A DNA stretch of 64,000 nt. Origin: Gentiana macrophylla (lineage: Eukaryota > Streptophyta > Magnoliopsida > Gentianales > Gentianaceae). Within the stretch, counting starts at the first letter, position 1. The number at the start of each line of letters is the position of its first letter. Of this stretch, positions 31,200-44,238 are shown piece by piece. The stretch covers positions 240,742 through 304,741 of the forward strand of contig JAOBSW010000449.1 in assembly GCA_026214975.1 (NCBI GenBank), read 5' to 3'. A program made the translations under genes and the position numbers. A model generated the notes under the pieces. The model did not search any database and was not told where the DNA came from. It worked only from the letters and a program-made list of their open reading frames with translations.

Positions 31200-31480
31200 G
31201 GTTGAAGGGTAGTGGAGAGTGCGGCCGGTTGTTGGGGCTGTTTAATTTAAAAAGCGAGAGGAGAGAGGAGGAGAGGAGGAGCTAGCGGCGGAGGAGGAGG
31301 AGAGTGCGGCCGGTTTGTTTAATTTAAGCGGTGGAGAGTGCGGTTGAAAGCAGTGGGTCATTTGAATTTAATTTAAGAGAGGAGAGGAGGAGGAGGAGGA
31401 GGATCGGAGGAGAGGGAGAAGCTAGCAGCGCGGCCGGAGCTTGAGTTCGTTATGGGGAGGCGGCGGGAGAGAAGAGGAGA
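31200..31480. repeat. GA-rich purine tract inside the CACTA element
   Basis: GGAGGAGGAG and GAGAGGAG runs with a duplicated GGAGAGTGCGGCCGGTT phrase (31211 and 31300). Mirror-like purine DNA; no coding frame. Confidence 0.6.
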
Positions 31481-31524
31481 GAAGAAGAAATGAGGAAGAA
31501 AAGGGATTATGCGTGATATCCGCC

Positions 31525-31900
31525 ATTTTGCGACGGAATTTTATGTCCGTCGCAAACTAACCTAATTCCGTCGCAAATATGTTAATTCAGAATAATAAAA
31601 TAATTAATAAAAATGTATTAAATATTCCGTCGCAAAATAATAAAAATGCCGTCGCAAAACGGCATTTTGCGACGGAATTTAATTTCGTCATAAATTTTAT
31701 CTAAATTGAGAATAATAAAATAATTTTATAAAATTTTATTGAATATTCCGTCGCAAAATAATAAAAATTCCGTCGCAAAATTGCCGCCAAGTGGAAAAAT
31801 CTGTCCCGCTAAGTGTCCCGTCGCAAACATTAAAACATCCGTCATAAGCGTAAATTTGCGACGGGAATAAATCCGTCATAAAAACTCCGTCATAAAAGCT
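31525..31900. repeat. CACTA right subterminal repeats
   Basis: Copies of TTTGCGACGG / CCGTCGCAAA in both orientations, mirroring the left end. AATTCCGTCGCAAA-type and ATAATAAAA-linked units repeat at about 31570, 31625 and 31745. Confidence 0.9.
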
Positions 31901-31918
31901 GCTGTTTTTGTAGTGCAA

Positions 31919-32680
31919 CCACTATCTTTTTTTCTTGTCCTTTTTCCTCATTTTAGATCAAAAACAGTCCTCCACAACCTTTAACCTATAAAATTTTGTG
32001 GTTGTATTTATTTCAAATTTTTTAAATTATTTTTACAGGTGAAAAATATAGGGTGAGATGATGATGATTTAAATTTGAGGGAGCTAGTAACTCTATCCCT
32101 CCCTGAGATAAAAATAGCAAACAGTAAACAAGAAAGAAAAAATTGATGAATAAAGACAAATTAAAAAGGGGTGGTTTAAAAGGACACAAAAGAGGAAAAA
32201 AAAAAAATAGAAATCATGACAGTGGAAATATAAATTGAATTATAAGAACAAATTCATAGTTCATAACTCAAATCTACTGTTTGCTACAGTGGAACTGACC
32301 TCAAATCCAATGTTTCACTATTCCACTATTTATGTGTTTTTTTTTATTATAAAAATGACCTTGAAAATAACGTTAAAAGAATATCAAATGAGCTGTCTAA
32401 ATAAAGAGTCGAAAAAAGAAAAAACGTGATAAAAGAAATACCATCTTACGATAATCGAATCAAAAGATATGTTTGTTTTTGTAGTTGAATACGAAAAAGA
32501 ATTTAAATCGCAGTGTAATAAAGACATGTCATTTTTATCACAAAAAAAAATCTCATTGTCCTCTTTTCATATTTCTATATTCAAATTGTCTTTTTTAACA
32601 ATAAATCCATAAAAAATTTGAAGGAGAAAATGTCCATTAATTCGTGAACAGTGGATTCTGGGTGCAAAACAGTGAATCCA
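31919..32680. other. AT-rich spacer
   Basis: Noncoding sequence between the CACTA element and a copia fragment. No domain, repeat or promoter is recognised. Confidence 0.4.
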
Positions 32681-32689
32681 AGAAACAAA

Positions 32690-32945
32690 GCATAGTTTCA
32701 CGCTCTTCCGCGGAGTTTGAATTAATACCGGTCGATGGCACACATCACTTGTGAATTATAATGGCTTAGACAATTTCTTGGCAAGCTAGGGGCGTCGCTT
32801 GACAAGGGCATGCGACTCTAGTGTTGTATATTGCGTAGAATCCAGTTTTCCACGAGAGAACCAAGCATATTGAGACTGACTGTCATTTTATCCGAGATGC
32901 AATCACAGACGGATTGATGGTATTACGTCCTCTCAAGTAAGCCTT
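32690..32945 (+). pseudogene. Copia RNase H fragment
   Basis: In shifting frames it carries an SSAEFE segment (normally SSAEAEY) near 32712, then [20 protein letters not shown] and AITDGL at 32835-32925, the RNase H end of a copia polyprotein. The wording is close to the minus-strand copia at 51073-51822 ([20 protein letters not shown]), so both belong to one lineage. The fragment has no LTR or neighbouring domains. Confidence 0.8.
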
Positions 32946-33057
32946 GAGGGGCAAGGCATTTGAATTTAATTGATTAAAATATAATGCCAACCGGACGGCT
33001 ATTCTATAACCCGCATGTGGACAGTTCTATCCGGCCTAACACCCCCTATAAGTATGA

Positions 33058-34882
33058 TGTTAGTAATATCATCCGCAACGGAAGCGATTTAAGGATCTAG
33101 ATCTATAAAATACACGTAATAAAATAACTAGATCTACATCTACAATGGGGTTGTAGAACATACATCTTGGATCTCAAAATCCAAGTTGAAGAACCGCAAT
33201 AGGATGAACGAAAGAAAGTATGAAGAGCACCACGATCTTCCGTACGTGTGATCCAAGCAACTTCCGGTGGAAGGAAATTCTCGTCTCGAATCCTCCCGAT
33301 ATGCTACCCGGAAAAGCCTCCAAGATTTTTCCTCAACCCCTTGGCCGAAATTTTTCTATCTCCTCTCTAAGAGTTGATAGTCGAAATTATGTGTGTGTGT
33401 AAGGCTTGGGAGAACTCTCTTTATATAGGAGATTAATCCTTGTCCTCCAAGGATTTTATTTTGCAAATAAATAAATCCATTAAATAAAAATAATTCCATA
33501 ATATTCTAGAACAAATCTAGAATAATATTTATCTTTATTTCTTTCCATAAATATTTATCCAATAAATATTTTATGCGCATGTCTTATTAATACACAAGAA
33601 AATTATTTCTTGTTCCATAATAATAAGGGGGGGCGAAATTTTCACTTATTGACCTAGTCAATATTAATTTTGCCATTACACAATAATTGGGCCAAGATTA
33701 TGGAAAATATCTTTTCCACATATTTAATTATTTAGCCCAACTAATTTAATAGTCCACTAAACAATTAATTCACATATCGTTTTAATAAAGTCCAACAAGA
33801 ACTAAATTAATATTATTAGGATTCGACGTCCGAGAATAGCTATGCTATATTAGGAGGCACGTCGGGGACCATGGACTAATAATCGTGACTCCGATAAATC
33901 AAATAAATAATTATCTTACGAGCGCGAATAATTATATTCGATAATTCAATCACGGAATATTCCACCATAATCCGTTATTTGCACTCCTCCGATTATAAGA
34001 TTATATTTATCTCCTCACGAGAATGATAATAGCGTCAATTGATATAATCATTACATAGGGATTAATCCTCCATAAATTATTCATTCTAAATCGGGAAGTT
34101 ACCGTTAACCCTTTTTAGAACCTCTTGTCCTTATTTACCATTAACCCCAGTGATCAATTAATTCATACAACTCTTGGTGGTAGCTAATCGGTGTAATATA
34201 AACTCGCGCGATCGATCGGTTTCTAGGATTAACAAATAAGGGAACTGTCTATCTACTTCCATAAATAGAAGGAATGGATTCCGTATCTGCGATAACACAG
34301 ACCACTCACTCAATCGAGTACAATTCCAAGATGGGGTAATTCAGACCACGAGACTCGGTGTAATCCTTAACCGTCAAGTCAAACTTCATCTTGATTCAAG
34401 CGGGTATTTGTGATCACCTCGAGATTAAGATATATCCATAAATATGATCATCCATTGATTCGATAAGACTTTCGATTCACGGAATTATATCGTGAACTAC
34501 AATCAAATCGGGCCGATACTATATGATATATCTATCATATATAAATGCCCCACTAGGTTCTCTTAACGAAAGTCGGATAAGACAATCACACTACTATGTT
34601 GCAGGCGCATTAATAGCACGTTAAATGAGAGACCCGATACTCTCGATTAACTTCACTACGGGCTAATTGTATTTTAAGTACATCTTCACTAACTCAATCC
34701 TCCCGTGTATATCCCGTACACTGAGTTAAGTGATTACATAAACGATATACTTTAGGGTTTTACGTAGTGTAAATACTATTGTCACATCGGTGAATATGAG
34801 AATAATAAATATGAATAATAATATCATTTCATTTATTAAATAAAACAATTACAAAATTATCTTTCGGGCATCACACCTAACA
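33058..34882 (-). mobile_element. 3' LTR of the LARD-like element
   Basis: Plus-strand ends TGTTAGTAATATC and CACACCTAACA. A minus-strand TATA box (CTATATAAAGAG) lies at about 33420-33430. It aligns end to end with 40635-42467. Confidence 0.9.
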
Positions 34883-34896
34883 ATCTCCCACTTGCA
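34883..34896 (-). other. Polypurine tract
   Basis: On the minus strand GCAAGTGGGAGAT directly precedes the LTR start TGTTAGGTGTG. This would prime plus-strand DNA synthesis. Confidence 0.7.
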
Positions 34897-35048
34897 CGAT
34901 AGCATGTGATTAATTGTTTTAGAGCACACCCTATTATTTAAACTACAACAAACTACATCTCCCACTTGCTCTAAAGCAATGGAGACCCATCCCGTATTCT
35001 AGTACCCATTAAGCATATCATAACCATTGCAGATGACAAAATACACTC

Positions 35049-35091
35049 CGAGTGTGCCGTCGTAGGATAGGTCAGTGACTCGGGGAGTACC
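35049..35091. repeat. LARD internal direct repeat, copy 1
   Basis: CGAGTGTGCCGTCGTAGGAT, then AGGTC.GTGAC.CG...AGTACC. It matches 39022-39065 with a few changes, in the same orientation and about 4 kb apart. Confidence 0.85.
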
Positions 35092-38039
35092 TACATCTAA
35101 ATGTCATGGGTCTTAATGATTAGTCAGGTTGTCGGCTCGAGAAGATCCGTAGAATCGAATCGTTACCGGTCCATCTAATCATGTGGTACTTTCCCAATAT
35201 GCTTTTGACCTCTAGTGATTACGAAAATCCTTATAAGCTACCCCTACATCGTTTGCACAATGATGTGGTATCGGCTTCCAAATCTAGAATCACTCCCAGA
35301 TATGAAAAGGAAATCCTTAAGCTATATCGCCTCTATAGCTACTACAAAAGCCGCTAATCACCCAACTAGTTAAAGTTGAGTTGGCGCTGCTGGATTCCTC
35401 CAGGCAATAGCTTCAACACAAGAGTGAACACTGAGCCCGATATCGACTTAACGATCTTCCTCAATCTGACTTAAAGTCAAAATCAGTGTATCATACATAT
35501 CCAAGTTCACACATGAATATGCCCGCATATTATTCCTCGTTCTCTTCAAGCTACTAAAGGACATACTAAACTTGCTTTGTTAACCGCCGAATATAAGATT
35601 CGATCAAAGTTGACGTTCAATAACCTGACCATCTCTTACTAGAAAGAGAATCTATCCCATTTCTCTTGATCCTAAGATTTAGATAGTCATTCCTGAGGCA
35701 TAGGGTAGAACTTCCTCGTTGAATGTTGCATACACAGATGCATCATCTTAACCAATAAGATGGATGGGAAACGTTGGTCGATTCTAATGAATTCGACCGA
35801 GTCAAACTCTTAAGAATGTTGTCCAAATACACATGTGAGAGAATTGTGGTATTGTCATATTTCGACTTGGATAACACACCCGTGTTGATTCCAAGTGAGT
35901 GCGGTGTTATCCTTCACAAACACTAATATATGTATATATTCACTCTTGTACTAAAATTGATATCCGATCTACAAAAGACTTATCAATATTACGGTCAAAT
36001 CCACATATTGTAGAAATATATGACTTCCAATGACCGAGAGGTTTGTTGTTTATCCACAAAGGACATAAGCCTTGGCGGTCATCTGTCATAAGTTCATAAG
36101 GCAATACCCTTTTGTTCGAATGAATCGGACTCCGTTTGTTTGGCAAGAAAGTCTCGAGGGAATCACCCTATTTTTACGCTTTTGAGCGAAATCATGCAAT
36201 ACTAAGTGGTAAGAGAGTTCAAGGTCTGATTAACTCTCTACTTCTTAGGGAATTACCCTTAGACCACTCAATCTTTGCTCTGAAAGTTAAACTTTCCTAT
36301 TCATTCTACTCTTTTCCGTGTAGATCCAATTACTCCCACTAGGCTGAGGCGTTTCAAGTTGTTCTACAAGAGCATGAGCAGAACTAGAGTACCGAACTCC
36401 ATTCACAGGGTTATGGCTATTAAAACAACCTCTATTATCGAGAATCTATCTATCACGCTCACAAAAGAGCCATAGGTCATCAATCGATCCTCGGACTACA
36501 AAGTCCATGAGAACCCGTAATGGGTAATGGATAAACCATACTCCCGATACTTTTTGGGTGGATCAAAATTCGATCTAGTTTAGTAGTACTTAGTGTTATC
36601 ACCAACAACCGATGTTGGATGTGGTGCGATTTTAATCGGTTAGTAACTACCTTGAGTAAGCGTGCTTCAAGGTTCAAGGTTTTCATGTTCATGGACTCTA
36701 TCGAAAGGATGCAACAGTATAAGCGTGTCCTTCACGATTTCAAGAATCATATATCTAACCTTTATACTCAATAGGTTAAAAGAAATATCACGAATGGTCA
36801 TTGACCCGAGCGTATGCTGTGAAATTCAGTCTTACCTTCAAGCACCGTGTGCTAAATGCTTATATTTACGGAAGTGAGGTGAACCGAATCCACACCTTAT
36901 CCGTAAATTCCAAAGCATATTCTAGGTAGACTTCTCGGTCTTACATGTCAATGTAAACCGTTATTTCGCTTCCAATATCTTTATTGAGTTAAGCAGTGTA
37001 TTTTAGCACATCTAAAACTATATATAAGGCAATTTTAACGGTTTCTCACTTAGTGAGAACATGTCACAATGAGGCGGTGAGCATCAGTCTCGAGGACTAT
37101 GAATGGCCTATTCGAGTATAGAATACTCTATCTCTGTTGAAAGCAGAGAAACCTCAAAATATTTTGGATAAACTTACCGGAGTGTTTGAATAGTTATCGA
37201 GACAAGAAGTCACTACTCGGAAGCTCCCTTGGCTCGTATCTTTCATCGGACCCGAAGGTCGTCATGAACAACAATTTGTGGTACTTCTTTATATCCATTA
37301 TCCTTTCCCAATTGAAAGGAAACTTAGTCATTGAACATTTGAGACAATCTAACAGGTGGGAGAAAGGAATCACCCTGAGCGGTCTTGGTCTTGTCTTTTA
37401 GGGACTATGCACTAACTATGGAATATGAAGAAGCGTTTATCTAAATATAGAAACCAATTGCTTTTAATAGTTCTTAAGATGTGTTTTATATACATATTTC
37501 AGTGATTCTAAGTGGTTTTGACTTTATCAAACAAAAGTCCGAGTCTTGGATTCGCTTTACAAATTGTATATTCACTTTCATACGACAAACAAATTATCGA
37601 ATAGAGCGGTAAATCCATTCGTTCAACGAATCTTAAGCAGAAAATAATTTTTCCGCGATATCCAAGAATTGAATCCGAGATTTATTTCCTTATATCACTC
37701 CCACTATTCTAGCTAAAATTAACTGCCCGTTGTTTACTCTTTTAATCGTTAAATGCACTGCTACCTTGTTCTTCTAAAGAACGTAGCTCGAGAAAATCGC
37801 CAAGGATTCATAGGTTGGTAATGCAAAATCACTGTCCTTATCCTATGATTTTCAGTTAATTAATTTTTGGTTCAGCCTTAAAGTTTTCTCAGTTTAGATG
37901 ACTAACACTTTTAGACATATTCTCCCATTCTTGACTTTCCGTGAATGGAAAGCAGTCTTGAACCAAGTGGTTCGTTTGAGTAGACACTACTCTTGAACCG
38001 TGGGATGTCTATTTTGAGTGTTACTCGTCGGGACTTCTC

Positions 38040-38440
38040 GGATTTTCTAATATACCAGAAAAAACAACAAATCATAACATTAAAGCTCCCACTAGTTTAT
38101 CGGTTCCAAATACCGTCTAAAGAGCAATGCTTTATTTTTTATGATTTTCCGATTAGGAAATCTTTCGTACATAGTTTCAATGTTTCCAGAAAAACAACAA
38201 ATCATAGAACTCCCACTAGTTCATCGATTCCAAATATCGTCCAACTAGCGACATTCCATGACTTTCCGGTTTTTCAATTAGAACGGTTACGTGTGTAGTC
38301 AGTTACACTTTTCTAATGTTCTAGAAAAACAACAAATCATAAAGCTCCCACTAGTTCATTGATTCCAAATATCGTCCGACTAGTAACACTTCATGATTTT
38401 CCGATTTTTCAATTAGAAAATTACTCGTGTAACACTACAT
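38040..38440. repeat. LARD internal tandem array of about 130-bp units
   Basis: Three units each run AGAAAAACAACAAATCATA, CTCCCACTAGTTCATCGATT, CCAAATATCGTCC and CATGATTTTCCGATTTTTCA. They start at about 38060, 38188 and 38323. The period is about 130 bases. No coding frame is shared by the units. Confidence 0.85.
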
Positions 38441-39021
38441 ACACAAAATTCACTAGAAGAATTTCAAAGTCCGAAATCACCTTTGATCAAACTAAATTGT
38501 CTTCCGTTTAACACGAATGACACTAGTGACATACCTATATGTCACTCTGATTTTTTTTTAAAAGGCTTAAGAGAAAATATCTCTTTCGAAAAAATAATTG
38601 CATTATCGATTAACTAGTTCAACGTCCTAGTTACTTTCCACTTTTTAACGAAGTCAATACTAGTCAATTAATAATTTTTAAGCAATTTAGTAAGGGATAT
38701 GATGCTGTAAATAAAATGACATACATTAATTCAAGTTTAACACTACTATATAAATTTATTTTAGGAATTGTAAACTAAAAAATAAGTCTACTCTAACATT
38801 TCAAGGTTTTAACCTCGCATCTCGATTTTGCCGTAGGGTAGGTCAAAGAGATGACGGTTAAATCGAGACAATCTCATCAATGAATAACTTGTGAGAATCG
38901 AACATCCCACGAGAATCGAACATCCCTTTATTCATTGACTACCTTCCTTTTTTAGCCTAGATATTATCAAAAATATCATTTATGAGTGTGACCTACTATA
39001 TCGGATCTCTTGCAGTGCGCC

Positions 39022-39065
39022 CGAGTGTGCCGTCGTAGGATAGGTCGGTGACCCGACGCAGTACC
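39022..39065. repeat. LARD internal direct repeat, copy 2
   Basis: Second copy of the CGAGTGTGCCGTCGTAGGAT block. It lies in a more GC-rich part of the element (39000-39600). Confidence 0.85.
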
Positions 39066-40623
39066 AGAAATCCTATCCTTTCGGAGACCAAGCCATGAAT
39101 GTTGATAGGGGTGAACACCATCCGTAGGGGACGAAATCAAAGCGCCGCGGCGTCACTCTCTCACTTACTTGTATCATAGTAGAGGCCGTGGGGTTGGTGT
39201 CGCCTCCCCGCTCCCACTCAATATTTTGGAAGTGGTGGTGGGTTAACTAACCACGTCTTTTGATGTTAACATAAAAGTACATCAAATCAAGGATTCGAAT
39301 GGTGTCGGTGCGTAGGCAAGCCTACCCGTCCTATTCGTTGGAACATATGTATGTGATCCGGACGAAGTCGGGTCAAGAGAGCCCCATTGAGATAGGAAGG
39401 AATCACCCCTCCGCTCGCCGGTGTAAGCTTAGTCTTGCCGGACCCCGTGCATACATCACACTAGGAGGGTTAAGTCGGTCGAGCCTAGCTCGATTGACTA
39501 CCCAACCTATAGGCGAACCGTTTTATCCAAGATTTATTGTTCTTTTACCATCATTCAATCTCGTAGACACTACGAATCGAAAGCGTGATCTCGTTTGAGC
39601 TTTTACGGCGATTCACGAGAACACACACGAAAAGGCTTAACGATTTCATAACCCGTCCTCGGATCTTTAACTAGTTACTAAATTTATTAATTACCACGTA
39701 TTAATTAAATTTCAACTAATTACACGAGTTTGTATACATGCCTATTTTAATTACCAAAATTAAAATTCTACATGTATGCAAGGAGTGGATTTATGATATG
39801 ATGCATGTCATGGCAATTCCGATTTTATATCTATTTTATGATCAAACTCATAAAAAATAAATTGCGGAAAATTTAAACACCGAGATGGATCGTTGGTACC
39901 CCGACTAACCTATTTTCTAAGGAAAAGTAAAACTAATTCTAAGTCTTCAAATCTCGATCTTCGATCTTGATCTTGAAACTTCCGGATCTCAAACCGCCCG
40001 ATCTTGGCATGAACCGCGAGCAGCGAAGAGAGGAGGCCGTAATATATCAATATATTTAAAATATATCTATATTATCAAATTGTTTTATAAAAAATTAAAA
40101 AATAAACTTTTTTTTTTAACAGGTCACGGGGGAAAAAAAATATATGTATATACAGTTTTTTCTTTTTCGGCTGACCTAATTTGACCTAATTTTGATCAAC
40201 TAAAGCAAAATTTTGTGCCGCATGCAAAAAAAAATAGCAGTGACCAAATTTCTTTGCCGGAAAAAAAAAAAAATAAAACAATCGGCCTCCTCCCGTTTTT
40301 ACCTTCTTGATGATCCATGATCTTCGTCGTCTCGAACCCGAAACCAAAAAAAATACAAAAGGTACTACCTTTTACAATTTTTCGTATGACATAAAATAAA
40401 TTACACATCCTATGCTCAATTGATGCTAATCAAAAAGTGCTACAAAATAGATCTACGGGTAAACAATACCAACCCCAATCCATCTCTTCAAACCACAACA
40501 ATCGCAACATAAAAAAAATATATGTATGCATCGGCCCCAAAAAAAAATTTGGGACAAAAAATCTACATGTTTTCCACTCCTAGATCTAATATTTTATACG
40601 TATAAATATAGATCACCTTGGCG

Positions 40624-40634
40624 ACTGATACCAC
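40624..40634 (-). other. Primer-binding site (initiator tRNA-Met type)
   Basis: On the minus strand TGGTATCAGTCGCC starts two bases after the 5' LTR end. The first nine bases match the TGGTATCAGAGC complement of plant initiator tRNA-Met. Confidence 0.75.
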
Positions 40635-42467
40635 TGTTAGTAATATCATCCGCAACGGAAGCGATTTAAGGTTCTAGATCTATAAAATACACGTAATAAA
40701 ATAACTAGATCTACATCTACAAGGGGGTTGTAGAACATATCTCTTGGATCTCAAAATCCAAGTTGAAGAACCGCAATAGGATGAACGAAAGAAAGTATGA
40801 AGAGCACCACGATCTTCCGTACGTGTGATCCAAGCAACTCCCGGTGAAAGGAAATTCTCGTCTCGAATCCTCCCGATATGCTACCCGGAAAAACCTCCAA
40901 GATTTTTCCTCAACCCCATGGCCGAAATTTTTCTATCTCTTCTCTACAGAGTTGATAGTCGAAATTATGTGTGTGTGTAAAGGCAGGAGAGAACTCTCTT
41001 TATATAGGAGAGTAATCCTTGTCTCTCAAGGATTTTATTTTGCAAATAAATAAATCCATTAAATAAAAATAATTCCATAATATTCTAGAGCAAATCTAGA
41101 ATAATATTTATCTTTATTTCTTTCCATAAATATTTATCCAATAAATATTTTATATGCATGTCTTATTAATACACATGAAAATAATTTCTTGTTCCATAAT
41201 AATAAGGAGGCGAAATTTTCACTTATTATTGAGTCGATATTCAATATTTTTTGCCATTACACAATAATTGGGTAGAGATTATGGAAAATGTCTTTTCCAC
41301 ATATTTAATTATTTAGCCCAACTAATTTAATAGTCCACTAAACAATTAATTCACATATCGTTTTAATAAAGTCAACAAGAACTAAATTAATATTATTAGG
41401 ATTCGACGTCGAGAATAGCTATCTTATATTAGGAAGCACGTCGGGGACCATGGACTAATAATCGCGACTCCGATAAATCAAATAAATAATTACCTTCTAC
41501 GAGCAGAATAATTATATTCGATAAATCAATCACGAGGAATATTCCACCATAATCCATTATTTGCACTCTCCGATTATAAGATTATATTTATCTCCTCACG
41601 AGAATGATAATAAGCGTCCATTGATATAATCATTACATATGGATTAATCCTCCATAGATTTGTTCATTCTAAATCGGGAAGTTACCGTTAACCCTTTTTA
41701 GAACCTCTTATCCTTATTTACCATTAACCCCACAGTGATCAATTAATTCATACAACTCTTTGGTAGCTAATCAAGTGTAATATGAACTCGCGCGATCGAT
41801 CGGTTTCTAGGATTAACAAATAAAGGAGGCGTACATATACTTCCATAAATAGAAGGAATGGATTCCGTATCTGCGATAACACAGACCACTCACTCAATCG
41901 GTACAATGCCAAGATGGGGTAATTCGGACCACAGACTCGGTGTAATCCTTAACCGTCAAGTCAAACCTCATCCGATTCAAGCGGTGATTGTGATCACCTC
42001 GAGATTAAGATATATCCATAAATATGATCATCCATTGATTCGATAAGACTTCTCGATTCACGGAATTATATCATGAACTCTAATCAAATCGGTCCAAATA
42101 CATATGATATATCTATCATATATAAATGCCCCGCTAGGTTCTCTTAACCGAAAGTCCGGATAAGACAATCACATCTACGTGTTGCAGGCGCATTAATAGC
42201 ACGTTAAATGAGAGACCCGATACTCTCGATTAACTTCACTACGGGCTAATTGTATTTTAAGTACATCTTCACTAACTCAATCCTCCCGTGTATATCCCAT
42301 TACTTTGAGTTAAGTGATTACATAAAGCGGTATACTTTAGGGTTTTACGTAGTGTAAATACTATTGTCACATCGGTGAATATGAGAATAATAAATATGAA
42401 TAATAATATCATTTCATTTATTAAATAAAACAATTACAAAATTGTCTTTCGGGCATCACACCTAACA
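40635..42467 (-). mobile_element. 5' LTR of the LARD-like element
   Basis: Near-identical partner of 33058-34882, with the same TGTTAG...CTAACA ends. The minus-strand TATA box is at about 40998-41008. Followed on the right by TATAA, the likely target duplication. Confidence 0.9.
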
Positions 42468-43465
42468 TATAAATGGCCCTCGGGCGTAAGGCGCAATTAA
42501 TGTGATGTTGAGGACTCTCGAGAATACATAGCATGTAATGGTAATGTCAATACTTAATCAAGAACAACTGACACGCGTAATGCAATTATTGTACCGACAT
42601 TCCTATTAACCAATTCTACATGACATATGAATTGAAATAACCGATAGTAAGTAATTGAATGGCGTTTTTAAGTCTCCAATATCACCGGCAAGTACACCGA
42701 GTCAATTATAGCTTGAAAATGATGAGCAATGTTGAATCCACAAGGATGTGCAGTCAAGTACCAAATGATTGTATTACCTTGGTCTAAGCAAGTATCAAAG
42801 AGATTGTTGTGGAATTATGCTATCAAGTTACCGTTAGGCATGGTGCCGAAGGAACACAAAGTATTGTTTTAATTAAATTAAAGTAATGTCTTCTTATTGA
42901 TCTTTTATTAATTTGCTTTTAATTGCATACTATAATTGACACTGCAAGAAAATCCCTAAGAATTTATTATGTAACCATACAGCTCAGTGTCTTAGAGTAA
43001 TATATGAGAGGATTGAGTTTATGGTGTACTACCTTAAACATGAGTCTGTGGTGAGTTGACAAAAATCCATAACTGTTTGGAATTCGGGATCTCACAGTCA
43101 AACCACCATTAGTTTCCTAAAACACTTAAGTGTGACCGGCCGCCTGATCAACATCAACAATTACTCATAAGAGTTTATCCATCTTTTAACTGCATCTTTT
43201 AACTGCAGAAATATTCAAACAAATTTACTCATAAGAGTTTATCCATTAAAACACACACAAACACACACGCACATTGCATGTCGCTCTCCCGTCCGCTCCC
43301 CGCGCTGCCACGCCGCCGCACACACGCATGCCCACCCGTGACTACACGGTAACATGGTATTGTTTCGTCTTTGAGAGGCAATAAGCGAGACCAGGATGGG
43401 TGGGCTAATGGACTATATCGAATTTTGGAGTGGGTGTATTAAGAATTTTTATGGATCAAACTAGA
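42468..43465. other. Spacer with retroelement-like relics
   Basis: At 42674-42745 CACCGGCAAGTACACCGAGTC, then GAATCCACAAGGATGTG, resembles the U5 text of Athila/Tat LTRs; a diverged equivalent lies at 56397-56465. TTACTCATAAGAGTTTATCCAT occurs twice (about 43157 and 43223), and an ACAC-rich tract is at 43249-43345. No gene is seen. Confidence 0.4.
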
Positions 43466-44238
43466 CTACATAGATTTTTTAGTGCAAGATTTTTTTGTCC
43501 GGATGGGCTCACGTTTGATGATTCTTTGGAGCTTGAACAATAGCACAATGAGTATCACTACCAACACAATATGTTTGTAGAAGGAACAAAACTTACTTAT
43601 GGGAGGTTTTAGGGAAACCAAAACATAATTTTGCGCTGTGTTACCTAATGGATCGTGTAGAAATTCTACATAATTTTGTTTTCTCCAAATCCTGCATCCA
43701 TTTCCATTACTATTACTTGTGGTAAATCCACGCAATTGCAATCGTTCAGCATTTTTCCATACAATCGGTGAGGCTAATGCTTGAATTATGATCATAAGTA
43801 CTCGAATCATCGGACCAATCTCCACTTATCAAGCTGGAAGCTATCTCTGCGGCCTCGACAGGATGGCACTGCAGAAACCGTGCACCGAGATCATGATCCA
43901 ATCGAATTCTTATATCCATAGCAAAACTCTTCATTAAGAATTGGAGGCGAATTAGTAGCATTGACTTGCCCGTCGGGAGGTAGCCGGATCATGTAATCAA
44001 TTGCCTGATAAGTAAAATACATTCCTGAAGCATCAAAAATCAGGCTCTGGTAGTAATTAGGTGGGAAAGGATTCCAAAGAAATGAGTCTAAAAATTTAGA
44101 AGTTCCATCCTTCCATGGATCACTAGCCCGGTAAACCGCTCCACGCCGGTAGACGAGTAACTGTGGTGAATACTTATATTGTTCCAATTTCATTGTGAAA
44201 GCACGGTGGCCGGAACCTGGTCAGATAACCATGAGGTT

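Larger units (their letters stand above)
28667..31915 (-). mobile_element. CACTA (En/Spm-type) transposon, 3.2 kb
   Basis: Ends are CACTACAAAAAAACAGCAG at the left and CTGCTGTTTTTGTAGTG at the right, so perfect inverted CACTACAAAAA termini. They are flanked by a 3-bp direct repeat CAA (28664-28666 and 31916-31918), the duplication size of the superfamily. Dense subterminal TTTGCGACGG / CCGTCGCAAA repeats fill both ends. No full transposase is present, so it depends on a partner in trans. Confidence 0.95.
34897..40620 (-). other. Noncoding interior of the LARD-like element
   Basis: About 5.7 kb with stops in every frame; the longest open frames are about 100-130 codons with no domain. Two internal features are listed separately: a 40-bp direct repeat near both ends and a 130-bp tandem array. 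A short minus-strand frame starting MDHQEGKNGRRP at about 40318 lies just inside the primer-binding site but reads quickly into low-complexity F-rich sequence. Confidence 0.7.
33058..42467 (-). mobile_element. Non-autonomous LTR retrotransposon (LARD-like), 9.4 kb
   Basis: Two 1.8-kb LTRs (33058-34882 and 40635-42467) face the same way and enclose 5.75 kb without any gag or pol domain. The minus-strand order is set by a primer-binding site TGGTATCAG beside the right LTR and a purine tract GCAAGTGGGAGAT beside the left LTR. Flanks are TATGA and TATAA, a target duplication with one change. Large LTRs with a conserved noncoding interior define LARD-type elements, which depend on proteins from a partner. 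The LTRs differ by scattered substitutions and small indels. Confidence 0.9.

Noticed and set aside
28680..31900. Regularly spaced TTTGCGACGG repeats as a CRISPR-like array
   Set aside because: Both orientations, irregular spacing, within CACTA ends, plant genome; they are subterminal transposase sites.
33220..33402. 60-codon open frame in the LARD LTR, repeated in part at about 40800
   Set aside because: It is antisense to the LTR R/U5 region and not preserved in the second LTR.
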